Assembly: GCF_052119705.1 (NCBI RefSeq)
Contig: NZ_JBGQOP010000014.1
Coordinates: 1-64,000, forward strand
Direction: 5' to 3'
Source of the DNA: Oceanimonas sp052119705
Lineage (GTDB): Bacteria; Pseudomonadota; Gammaproteobacteria; Enterobacterales; Aeromonadaceae
DNA: 64,000 nt
The notes under the pieces are model-generated. The model searched no databases and had not been told where the DNA came from. It worked only from the letters and a program-made list of their open reading frames with translations. Positions 33,522 through 42,066 of this stretch are shown piece after piece (the stretch's first letter is position 1; the number at the start of each line of letters is the position of its first letter). The position numbers and the translations under genes are program-made.

Positions 33522-34070
33522 ATGCAGCCAGCAGCGCAAAATACATGGCACGCAGACGGAACAGATTGGGACGCTGCAGGCCCGCTCATCGACCATATCT
33601 TGGTGCGATATCATGCTGTGCACCGAGCGCAGCTCACCGAATTAAGCCGGTTAGCTCGGCTCATTGAACGCGTACACGCCGACCACCCCTTGTGCCCTCA
33701 TGGCTTGACCGAGCATCTTGATGTGCTGTACCAAGAATTAGAGAGCCATATGCAAAAGGAAGAGCAAATTTTATTTCCGTTACTGAAGCGCGGCTTAGGC
33801 GCATCTGCCGGTGGCGCATCTTTAGGGGGCCCAATGGCCGTGATGCGCCGCGAGCACGACGGTCACAGCGTTGGGGTGTCGCAATTGCAATCACTGACTC
33901 ATGACCTGACGCCGCCCAACGGCGCTTGTGGCAGCTGGCAGGCACTTTATCAGGGGTTAGAGACCTTTATCGACGACCTTAATCAACACATTTACCTTGA
34001 GAATAACATCTTGTTTGAGCACGACTTTCTTAATAATAATCCATCATCACCGGAGGTGAATCATGGCTAA
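33522..34070 (+). CDS. norA: NorA-like hemerythrin (di-iron) protein
   Basis: Cytosolic hemerythrin-fold di-iron protein of the NorA/YtfE/DnrN kind, here without the N-terminal ScdA domain of YtfE. 182 residues. Expected iron ligands in four helices: H31 (VRYHAVH), H76 and E80 (ESHMQKEEQILFP), H112 (MRREHD), H156 and E160 (LNQHIYLENNILFEH). In Ralstonia NorA binds NO and tunes the NorR response; YtfE repairs damaged iron centres. Either role would fit. The ATG has AGGAAAGGAAG just before it. It is the first gene of a NorR/sigma-54 operon and overlaps norB by eight bases. The order norR / norA-norB matches Ralstonia. Confidence 0.9.
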   Translation: MQPAAQNTWHADGTDWDAAGPLIDHILVRYHAVHRAQLTELSRLARLIERVHADHPLCPHGLTEHLDVLYQELESHMQKEEQILFPLLKRGLGASAGGASLGGPMAVMRREHDGHSVGVSQLQSLTHDLTPPNGACGSWQALYQGLETFIDDLNQHIYLENNILFEHDFLNNNPSSPEVNHG

Positions 34071-36339
34071 CTATCGCCGTCTCTGGACGATATTAATCAT
34101 CGTTCTAACTGTTAGCTTTGCCGTACTTGGCTATTTTGGCCGAGAAGTCTATCGTACCGCGCCGCCTATTCCTGCCCAAGTGGTCAGTGAAAGTGGCACC
34201 CTGATCACCACCAAAGATGGCATTTTAGATGGTCAAACCGCCTGGCAATCTGTGGGTGGCATGCAGTTGGGCTCTATTTACGGTCATGGTGCCTATCAAG
34301 CGCCAGACTGGACTGCCGACTGGCTACACCGTGAATTGGTTGCTTGGTTAGACATCGCCAGTGTCGAGGAATACGGCCAGCACTTTGCGGACTTAAACGA
34401 CGACCAACAAGCTGTGTTGAACAGCCGTCTGAAAAAAGAGTACCGCACCAATACCTACAACATCGACACAGACGTATTAGTGGTCTCAGATCGCCGCGCC
34501 CAAGCCATGGCCGAAACAGCTGCCTATTACCACAGCTTGTTTGGTGATGATCCTGAATATCAGAGCTCGCGTGTTAGCTTTGCCATGAAAGAAAATACCT
34601 TGCCGAGTGCCGAACGTCGCACCGATATGACCCATTTCTTCTTCTGGACCGCGTGGACTGCGGGCACCGAGCGCACGCTAGGTGCCGCCACTTACACCAA
34701 TAACTGGCCACCTGAGCCTTTGATTGACAATAAACCCACCGCCGAAAATATCGTGTGGTCGTTAATCAGTATCGTGTTACTAGTGGCCGGTGTAGGCGGT
34801 TTTATTTGGGCCTGGTCTTTCTTACGTAACGAAGATGAGAAATCGCCTGCGGCACCGATGCAAGATCCCTTAACCACCTTTAAGCTGACGCCGTCGCAAA
34901 AATCCTTGGGCAAATACCTGTTCTTGGTCGTGGCGCTGTTTACCTTTCAGATCATGATGGGTGGCGCTACTGCGCACTACACGGTAGAAGGTCAGCATTT
35001 TTACGGCATAGAGCTGTCTAAGTGGTTCCCTTATAGCCTGTTACGTACTTGGCACTTACAAAGCGCCTTGTTCTGGATTGCCACCGGCTTCTTGGCGGCA
35101 GGCCTGTTTTTGGCGCCCCTTATTAATGGCGGCAAAGACCCTAAGTTCCAGAAACTGGGTGTAGATATCTTGTTCTGGGCACTGATTGCGGTCGTGGTCG
35201 GCAGCTTTGCCGGTAACTACTTGGCCATAGCGCAAATCATGCCGCCTAATCTGAACTTCTGGCTGGGTCACCAAGGCTACGAATACGTAGACTTAGGTCG
35301 CGCTTGGCAGATTGGTAAGTTTATCGGCTTAGTATTGTGGTTAGTCTTGATGTTGCGCGGCATGGTGCCCGCACTGCGCCAACCCGGCGAAAAGCACATG
35401 CTGATCTTGTTAACCGCCTCGGTTATCGCTATCGGTCTGTTTTACGGTGCCGGTTTCTTCTACGGCGAGCGTACCCATATTTCTGTCATGGAATACTGGC
35501 GCTGGTGGATAGTGCACCTCTGGGTAGAAGGCTTCTTTGAAGTGTTCGCCGCCGTCGCCTTGGCCTTTATCTTCTACAACATGGGCTTGATCTCTAAGCG
35601 GATGGCGACCGTTGCCAGTCTTGCGTCTGCCTCTTTGTTCTTGATTGGTGGCGTGCCCGGTACTTTCCACCATATGTACTTCTCCGGTACCACCACACCA
35701 GTGATGGCGGTGGGTGCCACCTTTAGTGCTTTAGAAGTCGTGCCCTTGGTGGTGATGGGTTACGAAGCTTGGGAAAACTGGAGCTTAAGAAAGAGCGCGC
35801 CTTGGATGGAAAAAGTGAAGTGGCCGTTAATGTTCTTCGTGGCCGTGGCCTTCTGGAACATGTTAGGTGCCGGCGTAATGGGCTTTATGATAAACCCACC
35901 CATAGCGCTTTATTATATCCAAGGTTTAAACACCACGGCTGCCCACGCGCATGCCGCCCTGTTTGGGGTATATGGCTTCTTGGCATTGGGCTTCACGCTC
36001 TTGGTGCTGCGCTATATTCGCCCCAACATGGTGTTTAACGAGACGCTGATGAAAACTGGCTTCTGGTGGTTAAACGCAGGCTTAATACTGATGCTGTTCA
36101 CCAGCTTGTTGCCGGTCGGTTTCATCCAGTTTGTGGCCAGCGCCAGCGAAGGCTTGTGGTATGCCCGTAGCGAAAGCTTTATGCAGCAAGGCTTGCTGCA
36201 AACCCTGCGTTGGGTACGTACCTTCGGCGATATCGTCTTTATCGTCGGTGCCTTGGCCGTGACTTGGCAGGTGGTAATTGGCCTTTGGCCACGCGGTAAG
36301 CAAGTTGCGCAAAGTGTTAGCGAATTCGCTGCTAAATAA
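34063..36339 (+). CDS. norB: quinol-dependent nitric oxide reductase (qNOR)
   Basis: Single-subunit inner-membrane enzyme reducing two NO to N2O with electrons from quinol. 758 residues, the long qNOR (NorZ) form with an N-terminal periplasmic domain between TM1 (about 7-26) and TM2 (about 226-246). The catalytic NorB-like part of about 12 helices carries the histidines for heme b, heme b3 and the FeB iron in TWHLQSALFW, WIVHLWVEGFFE, GTFHHMYFSG and HAHAALFGVYGF. The ATG has a good ribosome site (GGAGGTGA) and overlaps norA. It probably serves NO detoxification, because no nirS/nirK or nosZ is nearby. A terminator follows. Confidence 0.97.
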   Translation: MANYRRLWTILIIVLTVSFAVLGYFGREVYRTAPPIPAQVVSESGTLITTKDGILDGQTAWQSVGGMQLGSIYGHGAYQAPDWTADWLHRELVAWLDIASVEEYGQHFADLNDDQQAVLNSRLKKEYRTNTYNIDTDVLVVSDRRAQAMAETAAYYHSLFGDDPEYQSSRVSFAMKENTLPSAERRTDMTHFFFWTAWTAGTERTLGAATYTNNWPPEPLIDNKPTAENIVWSLISIVLLVAGVGGFIWAWSFLRNEDEKSPAAPMQDPLTTFKLTPSQKSLGKYLFLVVALFTFQIMMGGATAHYTVEGQHFYGIELSKWFPYSLLRTWHLQSALFWIATGFLAAGLFLAPLINGGKDPKFQKLGVDILFWALIAVVVGSFAGNYLAIAQIMPPNLNFWLGHQGYEYVDLGRAWQIGKFIGLVLWLVLMLRGMVPALRQPGEKHMLILLTASVIAIGLFYGAGFFYGERTHISVMEYWRWWIVHLWVEGFFEVFAAVALAFIFYNMGLISKRMATVASLASASLFLIGGVPGTFHHMYFSGTTTPVMAVGATFSALEVVPLVVMGYEAWENWSLRKSAPWMEKVKWPLMFFVAVAFWNMLGAGVMGFMINPPIALYYIQGLNTTAAHAHAALFGVYGFLALGFTLLVLRYIRPNMVFNETLMKTGFWWLNAGLILMLFTSLLPVGFIQFVASASEGLWYARSESFMQQGLLQTLRWVRTFGDIVFIVGALAVTWQVVIGLWPRGKQVAQSVSEFAAK

Positions 36340-36372
36340 AACTCGATATTAAATTAATAACAGTTAGTTAAT

Positions 36373-36398
36373 AAAAGACCGCTGCGGCGGTCTTTTTT
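36373..36398 (+). terminator. norB terminator
   Basis: AAAAGACCGC, TGCG loop, GCGGTCTTTTTT about 35 bases after the norB stop. Confidence 0.9.
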
Positions 36399-36480
36399 AT
36401 TGGCTGTTTGTTGCTTAAGTAATGCCTCGAAACTAATGTGGATTTTGTCGCAGCTTGCTTTAAAGACTCAACACCTCTTC

Positions 36481-36664
36481 GCCACGGAAGAACACGGAAC
36501 TCACGGACGCAGTTCACTTGCGACAAGAGCACAAAAGCCTTTGATGGATAAGAGCTACTTTCAGATCTGATCACTATTTTTCCGTGGATTCCGTGGCAAA
36601 AAAGTCTTTCGTTTTTAAAGAGCAAACTAACCAGAAAAATCCACAGAAGTTATGAGTTATTACT
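36481..36664. repeat. repeat family B element, copy 2
   Basis: About 184 bases, differing by about ten positions from the copy at 26166-26348 and in the same orientation. Inverted ends of the inner palindrome are GCCACGGAA (36481-36489) and TTCCGTGGC (36589-36597). It lies in the 533-base gap after norB. The remaining sequence up to 36872 is AT-rich and without a convincing gene. Confidence 0.75.
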
Positions 36665-36872
36665 TAGTTTTTTCTTTCCTACTGAGCAGCAACATAAAAC
36701 CACGTATGTTACGCCGAACTACTTATGCCATCCGTTTATACTTAAAGTTATTAAATAAAAATTGGATTAACGAAAGATATTGCGTATTGCCAAGGTCAAA
36801 ACTGGTCTGTGCTATTCGTTTTTAGTACCAAAATTATCACCATTAGCACAGCTAATACCTAGAGAGGCACAC

Positions 36873-37247
36873 ATGCTCACCGTATTTTATGATGGTCGCT
36901 GTGGCTTATGTGATCGAGAGATTGCCTTTTATCGCCGCCACGCGGATGCCGATTCAGTACTCTGGTTAGATATTTGGCTACACGAACCCTTGCTGTTAGC
37001 GGCGGGATTAACTCAGGCTCAGTGTCTGCAAAAGCTACATCTATTAGATGAACACAACCAGCTGCACACAGGCGTTGATGCTTTTTTGTTGTTATGGCAA
37101 ACCGTACCTAAGTTACGCGGCTTGGCATGGTTAGCCCGCTTTGCGCCGTTTCGCGGGTTATTAGCATTTGGTTATCGGCTGTTTTTGGTTTGGTATAAAC
37201 GTCAACCTCACGTACAAGCCTGCCTACTGGCAGATAAAAAGGAATAA
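36873..37247 (+). CDS. DUF393 (DCC family) thiol-disulfide protein
   Basis: 124-residue protein of the DCC/DUF393 family, related to thioredoxin-fold oxidoreductases. The signature YDGRCGLCDREIAFYRR has the CxxC pair at C10 and C13. The C-terminal third is hydrophobic (LAFGYRLFLVWYKRQ), a known feature of the family. The substrate is unknown. The frame is open from 36780, but ATG at 36873 with AGAGG ahead begins the conserved domain. The next gene begins one base after its stop, so the two form an operon. Confidence 0.85.
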   Translation: MLTVFYDGRCGLCDREIAFYRRHADADSVLWLDIWLHEPLLLAAGLTQAQCLQKLHLLDEHNQLHTGVDAFLLLWQTVPKLRGLAWLARFAPFRGLLAFGYRLFLVWYKRQPHVQACLLADKKE

Positions 37248-37248
37248 C

Positions 37249-38238
37249 ATGAAACCCAGTATTGCTATTATCGGAGCCGGTTTAGCCGGGTTAACGCTGG
37301 CGCGTGAATTAAGCGCTGTTGCCCACATTACCTTGTATGAAAAAGCGCGCGGCTTAGGCGGTCGCATGTCGACTCGACGCAACGACACTCATCAGTGGGA
37401 TCACGGTGCGCAGTTTTTTACCGCGCGCAGCCAAGCCTTTAAAGCCATGCTTGCGCCTCTTATTAGCAGCGGCACAGTCGTGGAATGGCAGCCAAACATT
37501 ACCACCTTAAGTCCAGACCAAGCGCCCTTTAAGCGCCCTTGGTTTGAGCCTCATTATGTAGCCGCACCCGGCATGAATAGCCTGCTAAAAACCTTGGGCC
37601 AAGATTTTAATATCCAGTTAAGCACCCGCGTTGAGCAAGTGGTGGCGCACAATGGTGGCTGGCAGCTATTGGATGATAACGCCCAGCTATTGGGTGAATT
37701 TGATTGGGTGGTGAGCTCGGCACCATTACCACAAACCCAAGAATTACTGCCCGCTCGCATCTTAGGCGACACCTTGGCCCGCTATCAAATGCTGCCGTGT
37801 TACAGCTTGCTGTTGACCGTAGATGATACCGATTTGCCCCATTTTGATGCGGCCAAGGTGAATAACGCGCCATTAAATTGGATTAGCTTTAACCATCGCC
37901 TACCGGGCCGCAACATCAAGGCGGGCACTGTGGTGGCGCACACCAGTTATGAGTGGGCAACCGAGCATTTAGAAGATGATCAAGATGCGGTAAAGCAGCA
38001 GTTAGTCGAGAATTTTTGCGCACTGACCGGAGTTAAGGCCGCCGCCATTACCAGTGCCCAACTGCACCGCTGGCGTTATGCCTTAAGTGCCGAAGTGGCC
38101 GATCCCGATAGAGAATTTGTATTAAATGCCCCCGCTAAATTAGCCGCTTGTGGTGATTGGTGTTTAGGTGGTCGTGTAGAAGCGGCCTTTACCAGCGCCC
38201 AGCAACTGGCTAAGGCGTTAATTGAAGAGCTAGCGTAG
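37249..38238 (+). CDS. FAD-dependent amine oxidase-like protein (renalase-type)
   Basis: 329-residue flavoprotein. The N-terminal dinucleotide motif IAIIGAGLAGLTLAREL (4-20) is followed by EKARGLGGRMSTRR, which binds FAD. The C-terminal FAD motif is ACGDWCLGGRVEAAFTSAQ. This is the amine-oxidase/renalase-like family common in Proteobacteria, with an unclear substrate (renalases oxidise abnormal isomers of NAD(P)H). The frame is open from 37168 inside the preceding gene, but ATG at 37249, with AAAAAGGAA ahead, is the natural start. It lies one base after the DUF393 gene; a redox pair is likely. Confidence 0.87.
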   Translation: MKPSIAIIGAGLAGLTLARELSAVAHITLYEKARGLGGRMSTRRNDTHQWDHGAQFFTARSQAFKAMLAPLISSGTVVEWQPNITTLSPDQAPFKRPWFEPHYVAAPGMNSLLKTLGQDFNIQLSTRVEQVVAHNGGWQLLDDNAQLLGEFDWVVSSAPLPQTQELLPARILGDTLARYQMLPCYSLLLTVDDTDLPHFDAAKVNNAPLNWISFNHRLPGRNIKAGTVVAHTSYEWATEHLEDDQDAVKQQLVENFCALTGVKAAAITSAQLHRWRYALSAEVADPDREFVLNAPAKLAACGDWCLGGRVEAAFTSAQQLAKALIEELA

Positions 38239-38294
38239 CGGCGGTTGCAGAGCGCTATGGGTATAGAGCTCGATGAGGAAGGGTTAAAACGTTT

Positions 38295-38329
38295 AAAGGA
38301 GCGAACCGCTCATGCCGTATCGCTCCTTT
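38295..38329. terminator. hairpin between convergent genes
   Basis: AAAGGAGCGA, 15-base loop, TCGCTCCTTT. Ten-pair stem with only three terminal T, placed between the FAD protein and the convergent DUF4198 gene; a likely two-way terminator. Confidence 0.6.
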
Positions 38330-38352
38330 GGTTGTAGTGGCACAGGTATTTT

Positions 38353-39162
38353 TTATTGGGCTTGTGCCTCAAAGCTAAGTAGGTAATTCACCACCGCCTG
38401 ATCCGCTAATGGACTGTCTATCTTGCGCCGCATATTGGTGCTCAGCAAATGGGGGCCAGCCAATTCAGGCGTGAAGTGCACTACACCCTCTTTATCTGTC
38501 ACTAGATCTAGCTGTTGGCGAGCATCGCGATAAGCCGTGCCATTCGCGACTACCTCTACCTTTAGATCCTTCAGCGGTTCACCGTCATAGGTAAACTTAA
38601 AGCGCGCTTCTTCACCAACCACCACATCGCTGGGATGCGTCAGTGCCTGCAGCTCAAAACCTTTGCCTGTGTTCATTAACACCTGTTTGCTTGGTGTTTT
38701 TTGCGTCACATAAAAACCACTTATGGTCTGCATGGCTAAGGTATTCACTTCCCGCGCCGCCTTGGGCAGCTGGCTGGCGGCGTCGATTTTATTGGCAAAC
38801 GACCGCTGTGGCGTGCTTTGTTCATCAGTAACATACTGAGTTACATAGCGAGTCGGATTTTGTAACTCGACTTTATAGGTGCCCACCGTATTTAATTCCA
38901 TATCGAACACGCTGCGCCTATGGCCTTTAAAATACGCGCCAATCCGGCTCGGCTCATTAGCCGGATTATAAATCGTCACCCCATCCAGCCCGATGGGTTT
39001 ATCGACATTAAACACCTCGTTAGAAGCGCTGGCATCTACCGTTACCCAGCTTGCGGCTTCGCTCGATAGATTAAATTCACTAGGCAGCATCCATACCGGA
39101 TGGGCACTCGCCGTGCCGGCGACTAAAGCCAAAGCCGCCAGTAATGAAGTCCGTTTATTCAT
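38353..39162 (-). CDS. DUF4198 periplasmic protein
   Basis: 269-residue exported protein of the DUF4198 family. The signal peptide MNKRTSLLAALALVAGTASA is followed by HPVWMLPSEF, the family's conserved start. A C-terminal carboxypeptidase-like/beta-sandwich repeat holds VVVGEEARFKFTYDGEPLKDLKV and KEGVVHFTPELAGPHLLS. DUF4198 proteins often accompany TonB and PepSY genes of iron or other metal acquisition; the ligand is unknown. The ATG at 39162 is clear. It is the last gene of a set with the DUF2271 and PepSY-type genes, separated from DUF2271 by 53 bases. Confidence 0.88.
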   Translation of the reverse strand: MNKRTSLLAALALVAGTASAHPVWMLPSEFNLSSEAASWVTVDASASNEVFNVDKPIGLDGVTIYNPANEPSRIGAYFKGHRRSVFDMELNTVGTYKVELQNPTRYVTQYVTDEQSTPQRSFANKIDAASQLPKAAREVNTLAMQTISGFYVTQKTPSKQVLMNTGKGFELQALTHPSDVVVGEEARFKFTYDGEPLKDLKVEVVANGTAYRDARQQLDLVTDKEGVVHFTPELAGPHLLSTNMRRKIDSPLADQAVVNYLLSFEAQAQ

Positions 39163-39215
39163 GATAATGATCCTATTTGTTGTTGGTGCGTAGCCCGCGT
39201 TCTTGAGTAGCGGCT

Positions 39216-39722
39216 TTATTTAAGCGTAATAATGACCTCACCCAGCTCGGCGCTGGGTTTAATAGTAAAGGTTTGGTCTTTGCCGCCCAGCGTGATGCTT
39301 TGCTGCACTAAGCTGCGGCTGCCATGCTCGCGCGCCGCTTCGATATTAATTTGATAATCACCAGCCGCCACTGGCTTACCTTGGCTGTCGGTGCCATCCC
39401 AGCTCAAGCGATATTGGCCAGGCCTGCGGGTAGCCGCCGTGACGCCGTCTAACTCGCCTTGGTCATAACGGCCTACCTTGCGCCACCACAGGCGCAGGTC
39501 TTTCAGCCAGTCAGACTCCTTCTGCCACACCGCCAGCGTCTTTAGCGGTACTTGCTCTGCATTGGCCACCCACACAGCTACATAAGGGCGATGCTGATTG
39601 CCTTTAGGTAAGGTCAGTTCAATGTCGACCTTAGATGCCAACATAGGCGACGATACCGGAGCTGCCTGCACCTGAGTCCACATAGCGGTCAGCATTAATA
39701 CACTCAACCATGGTTTATTCAT
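39216..39722 (-). CDS. DUF2271 periplasmic protein
   Basis: 168-residue exported protein of the DUF2271 family. Signal peptide MNKPWLSVLMLTAMWTQVQA. The conserved core has HRPYVAVWVANAEQVPLKTLAVW, WWRKVGR and the FlgD-like ending YRLSWDGTDSQGKPVAAGDYQINIEAARE. The start is ATG at 39722; the frame runs open to 39902 through the preceding gene, but only 39722 gives a signal peptide. It stands 17 bases after the PepSY-type gene. The trio PepSY / DUF2271 / DUF4198 is seen in many Proteobacteria and is usually tied to iron supply. Confidence 0.88.
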   Translation of the reverse strand: MNKPWLSVLMLTAMWTQVQAAPVSSPMLASKVDIELTLPKGNQHRPYVAVWVANAEQVPLKTLAVWQKESDWLKDLRLWWRKVGRYDQGELDGVTAATRRPGQYRLSWDGTDSQGKPVAAGDYQINIEAAREHGSRSLVQQSITLGGKDQTFTIKPSAELGEVIITLK

Positions 39723-39739
39723 CCGTATCTCTCTTTTAC

Positions 39740-40363
39740 TTAGTAGCGCATCCAAAAATACAGCCCGACCATGAGTACGCCGCCAAGCCCTGAGCACCAC
39801 AACAGGCGACCACGACGCCGACGCATCGGCAGTACCAGCCACAAACCGGTTAGCGTAAACAGCAAGATGACACCGGCGGCAATATCGATAAACCAGCGCC
39901 ACGCCAAGCTGGCATGCCGCCCCATGTGCAAGTCATTCAAGATGGCCAACGTGCCGTAGGCTTGCTCTGAGATAAACACGGTTTGCTCAATCAGGCTCAC
40001 TTCAATCAAGCTGTAACCGCCGGGCCGCTGCACATCAATCGACAATAACTGTTCGTCCGCTACCCAATCAAAGTCCACCTCACCGCTTACTTGCCGCTGC
40101 TCTTTTTGCAACCACAGCCATACCTGACTCGACGCCAACAAAGGGTCTTGCTGCCACAACTGGCTTTGGCCTAAAAAGGCCGGCAACGGCAGCTCGCGGC
40201 TAGTTTCTGGCGCGGCTTTTGGCAGCCACTGACGATTATTCAGCGTCAATCCGGTCAGGGTAAAAAACAGCATTATGATAAGCATCAACATAGCGCTGTA
40301 AGTATGTAGAGGCCGCACCCAACGCGGCGTTGAGCTAACCGCTAACGACTTGGTCGACATCAA
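39740..40363 (-). CDS. PepSY-associated membrane protein
   Basis: 207-residue inner-membrane protein of the PepSY-associated TM family. TM1 at about 22-42 (MLMLIIMLFFTLTGLTLNN), a periplasmic loop of about 110 residues, then TM2 and TM3 (about 158-180 and 187-205) with a basic stretch MRRRRGR between them. Conserved features include the histidine in RPLHTYSAM and NDLHMGRHASLAWRWFID, possibly heme- or metal-related. Related proteins act with siderophore systems as membrane reductases; that role is inference. ATG start (an ATGATG pair). It is first of a three-gene set with a Fur-like site 53-71 bases upstream. Confidence 0.85.
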   Translation of the reverse strand: MMSTKSLAVSSTPRWVRPLHTYSAMLMLIIMLFFTLTGLTLNNRQWLPKAAPETSRELPLPAFLGQSQLWQQDPLLASSQVWLWLQKEQRQVSGEVDFDWVADEQLLSIDVQRPGGYSLIEVSLIEQTVFISEQAYGTLAILNDLHMGRHASLAWRWFIDIAAGVILLFTLTGLWLVLPMRRRRGRLLWCSGLGGVLMVGLYFWMRY

Positions 40364-40415
40364 AACGCGTGTTCTCCGTGAACAGAAAGGTACTCAAAAA
40401 GGACAAGATATTCAT

Positions 40416-40434
40416 GCAACTGATAATCATTGTC
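40416..40434. promoter_or_regulatory. candidate Fur box
   Basis: GCAACTGATAATCATTGTC agrees with the 19-base Fur consensus (GATAATGATAATCATTATC) at 15 positions. It lies just upstream of the leftward PepSY-DUF2271-DUF4198 set and about 140 bases from the rightward flagellar-like gene. Iron repression of the leftward set is the simplest reading. Confidence 0.65.
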
Positions 40435-40574
40435 AATCGTATTTATTAGGATTGAGCCCTATTTCTTTTTGACTCGCGCCGTTTATGGTCGGAGATGTTC
40501 GGCATCATGGCTTCCAATCGTGTCCGTTATGATGAATAATTAGCCAAGATTTTCGGCTTTATTAAGAGGTGTTT

Positions 40575-40862
40575 ATGAATATTCAATCGCCATTTTCGAA
40601 CGGTATTCAAGGTTATCAGCGCGCCGCTGACAGCGTGACCGACGCTTCTCTTAATATCAGCCGCGCCAATATTAATACCCTAAGTAATGAGTCTTCGACA
40701 CCCGCTTCGGTCAATCCGGATCAGTTTGTCGATGCCAGTAAAAAAACCGTCACCGACAGCCTTATTCAACTCAAAGAAGCCGAGCTGCACGCAGGTGCCA
40801 ATGCGAAAAGCATTAAAACCGCAGATGATATGCTCGGCACGCTTATTGATATACGGGTGTAA
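40575..40862 (+). CDS. small protein resembling flagellar rod/hook ends
   Basis: 95 residues. The N-terminus (IQGYQRAADSVTDASLNIS) and C-terminus (LHAGANAKSIKTADDMLGTLIDIRV) resemble the coiled-coil ends of flagellar rod/hook proteins such as FlgE and FlgG, with almost nothing between. There are no flagellar genes nearby. Proteins of this sort are often labelled flagellar-like; the role is unknown. The start is ATG at 40575, with AGAGG ahead; a GTG two codons earlier overlaps that site. It is followed two bases later by the SprA-type gene, so the two are an operon. Confidence 0.7.
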   Translation: MNIQSPFSNGIQGYQRAADSVTDASLNISRANINTLSNESSTPASVNPDQFVDASKKTVTDSLIQLKEAELHAGANAKSIKTADDMLGTLIDIRV

Positions 40863-40864
40863 TT

Positions 40865-41860
40865 ATGCAAATACCTAACTCTGCACTGCACGCCGCACAA
40901 GCCAGCATTAGCTTTATGCCGCCGCAAGCGGGCGAGCTAATTCAGCAAGACAATCAAGCGCGGCCCTTAATCGAGCCGGCAAGCGACGCCAAAGGCGCAC
41001 AATCCCAAGCATTTGGTGGGGCCAAGCAAGACTCACAGCCTGAGCTTTATACTCGCCAAGGACGCCTCCCCGAGGCGAGCAAGACGGATGAAGTCGCCAC
41101 TGACGATGCCAAGAATACGGCTGCCGATAGTACGGACGACAAGAGTACGGATGACAAGAGTACCGAGAACAAGAGTACCGAGAACAAGAGTACCGACGAC
41201 AAGGCACTCGCTGACGCGCCCACCAAAAATGTGGCAGGCAAAGAGTTAACGATCGAACAACAAGAAGAATTGCTGCAATTACAGCAGCGAGATCAAGAAG
41301 TGCGAGTGCACGAACAACAGCACGCCAGCGTGGGCGGCCAACACACGGGTTCGCCGAGTTACGAATATGACACGGGTCCCGATGGCAAACAGTATGTCGT
41401 TGAAGGCTCAGTATCCGTGGACTTGTCGCCTATCGCCGGCGACCCTGCGGCCACTATCGACAAGATGCGCCAAGTAAAGGCCGCCGCACTTGCGCCCGCT
41501 CAGCCTTCTACTGCCGATAAAAATGCCGCTGCCGCCGCCGACTCGCACATCGCCCAAGCCACCGCCGAGCTGATGCAAGCCACCGAGGCTGAGGCCAAGG
41601 TCAATGAAGCTAATGATGAGACTAAGGCCGATGAGCCTAAAGCAGGCGAGACAAATGCAGCCGTTCAGCCACTGGCTGCACAAGCCAATAATGCGCCATC
41701 AGCCACGCCCGCGACTAAATCACAGTCTGCTATTGCGACCGATACGCCAACGGCCAAAGATGCCAATGGCCAAATGGAGCACCGAAATCAGGTGATAGCC
41801 GGTGTTTACGGCAAGGCTGCCCAAGCACAATCTCAACAGCAACTGCTGAGCCTAGCCTAA
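40865..41860 (+). CDS. SprA-related putative metalloprotease-like protein
   Basis: 331 residues, rich in Ala, Gln, Asp and Glu. The conserved core (about 127-200) begins ELTIEQQEELLQLQQRDQEVRVHEQQHASVGG and includes an HExxH motif at H149-E150-H153. It continues with YEYDTGPDGKQYVVEGSVSVDLSP, the signature of the SprA-related family (PF12118-type). Catalysis is not shown. A five-unit STDDK-like repeat lies at residues 89-113, and a long low-complexity Ala-rich region spans about 205-310. No signal peptide or membrane segment is seen. ATG start at 40865. It is encoded with the flagellar-like small protein and followed by a terminator. Confidence 0.75.
   Translation: MQIPNSALHAAQASISFMPPQAGELIQQDNQARPLIEPASDAKGAQSQAFGGAKQDSQPELYTRQGRLPEASKTDEVATDDAKNTAADSTDDKSTDDKSTENKSTENKSTDDKALADAPTKNVAGKELTIEQQEELLQLQQRDQEVRVHEQQHASVGGQHTGSPSYEYDTGPDGKQYVVEGSVSVDLSPIAGDPAATIDKMRQVKAAALAPAQPSTADKNAAAAADSHIAQATAELMQATEAEAKVNEANDETKADEPKAGETNAAVQPLAAQANNAPSATPATKSQSAIATDTPTAKDANGQMEHRNQVIAGVYGKAAQAQSQQQLLSLA
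41129..41203 (+). repeat. in-frame 15-bp x 5 tandem repeat
   Basis: Five units of AGTAC(G/C)GA(C/T/G)(G/A)ACAAG inside the SprA-type gene, coding S-T-(D/E)-(D/N)-K. The unit length is a multiple of three, so copy number changes would alter only the linker length. Confidence 0.9.
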
Positions 41861-41885
41861 CCTTTTTATTCATTGTTGATAAAAT

Positions 41886-41913
41886 GAGCGCCTTAAACCG
41901 GCGCTCTTTTTTT
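41886..41913 (+). terminator. terminator after the SprA-type gene
   Basis: GAGCGCC, TTAAACC loop, GGCGCTC then seven T; 26 bases after the stop. Confidence 0.9.
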
Positions 41914-41935
41914 GGCCTCGATAAAATGGTAATAG

Positions 41936-42066
41936 GTGAAGTGCAAAGAGTGACGTGTAAAGAGTGAAGAGAAAAACAGCTCCCCTACAGATACATGCCC
42001 TTTCTATGGTCTTGATACTATCCCGCCCTCTTTATCCTTTGCTCTTTACACTTCACCATTTATTCC
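41936..42066. repeat. repeat family A, long facing pair
   Basis: GGTGAAGTGCAAAGAGTGAC (41935-41954) and GTGTAAAGAGTGAAGAG face GCTCTTTACACTTCACC (42041-42057), making an imperfect stem around a loop of about 75 bases. It lies in the gap before macA; the remainder (42067-42189) is AT-rich and should hold the macA promoter. Confidence 0.6.

Noticed and set aside
41047..41241. Leftward open frame coding a regular Leu/Ser/Val-rich repeat
   Set aside because: It is the antisense of the 15-bp repeat in the SprA-type gene; the regularity comes from the repeat, not from coding.
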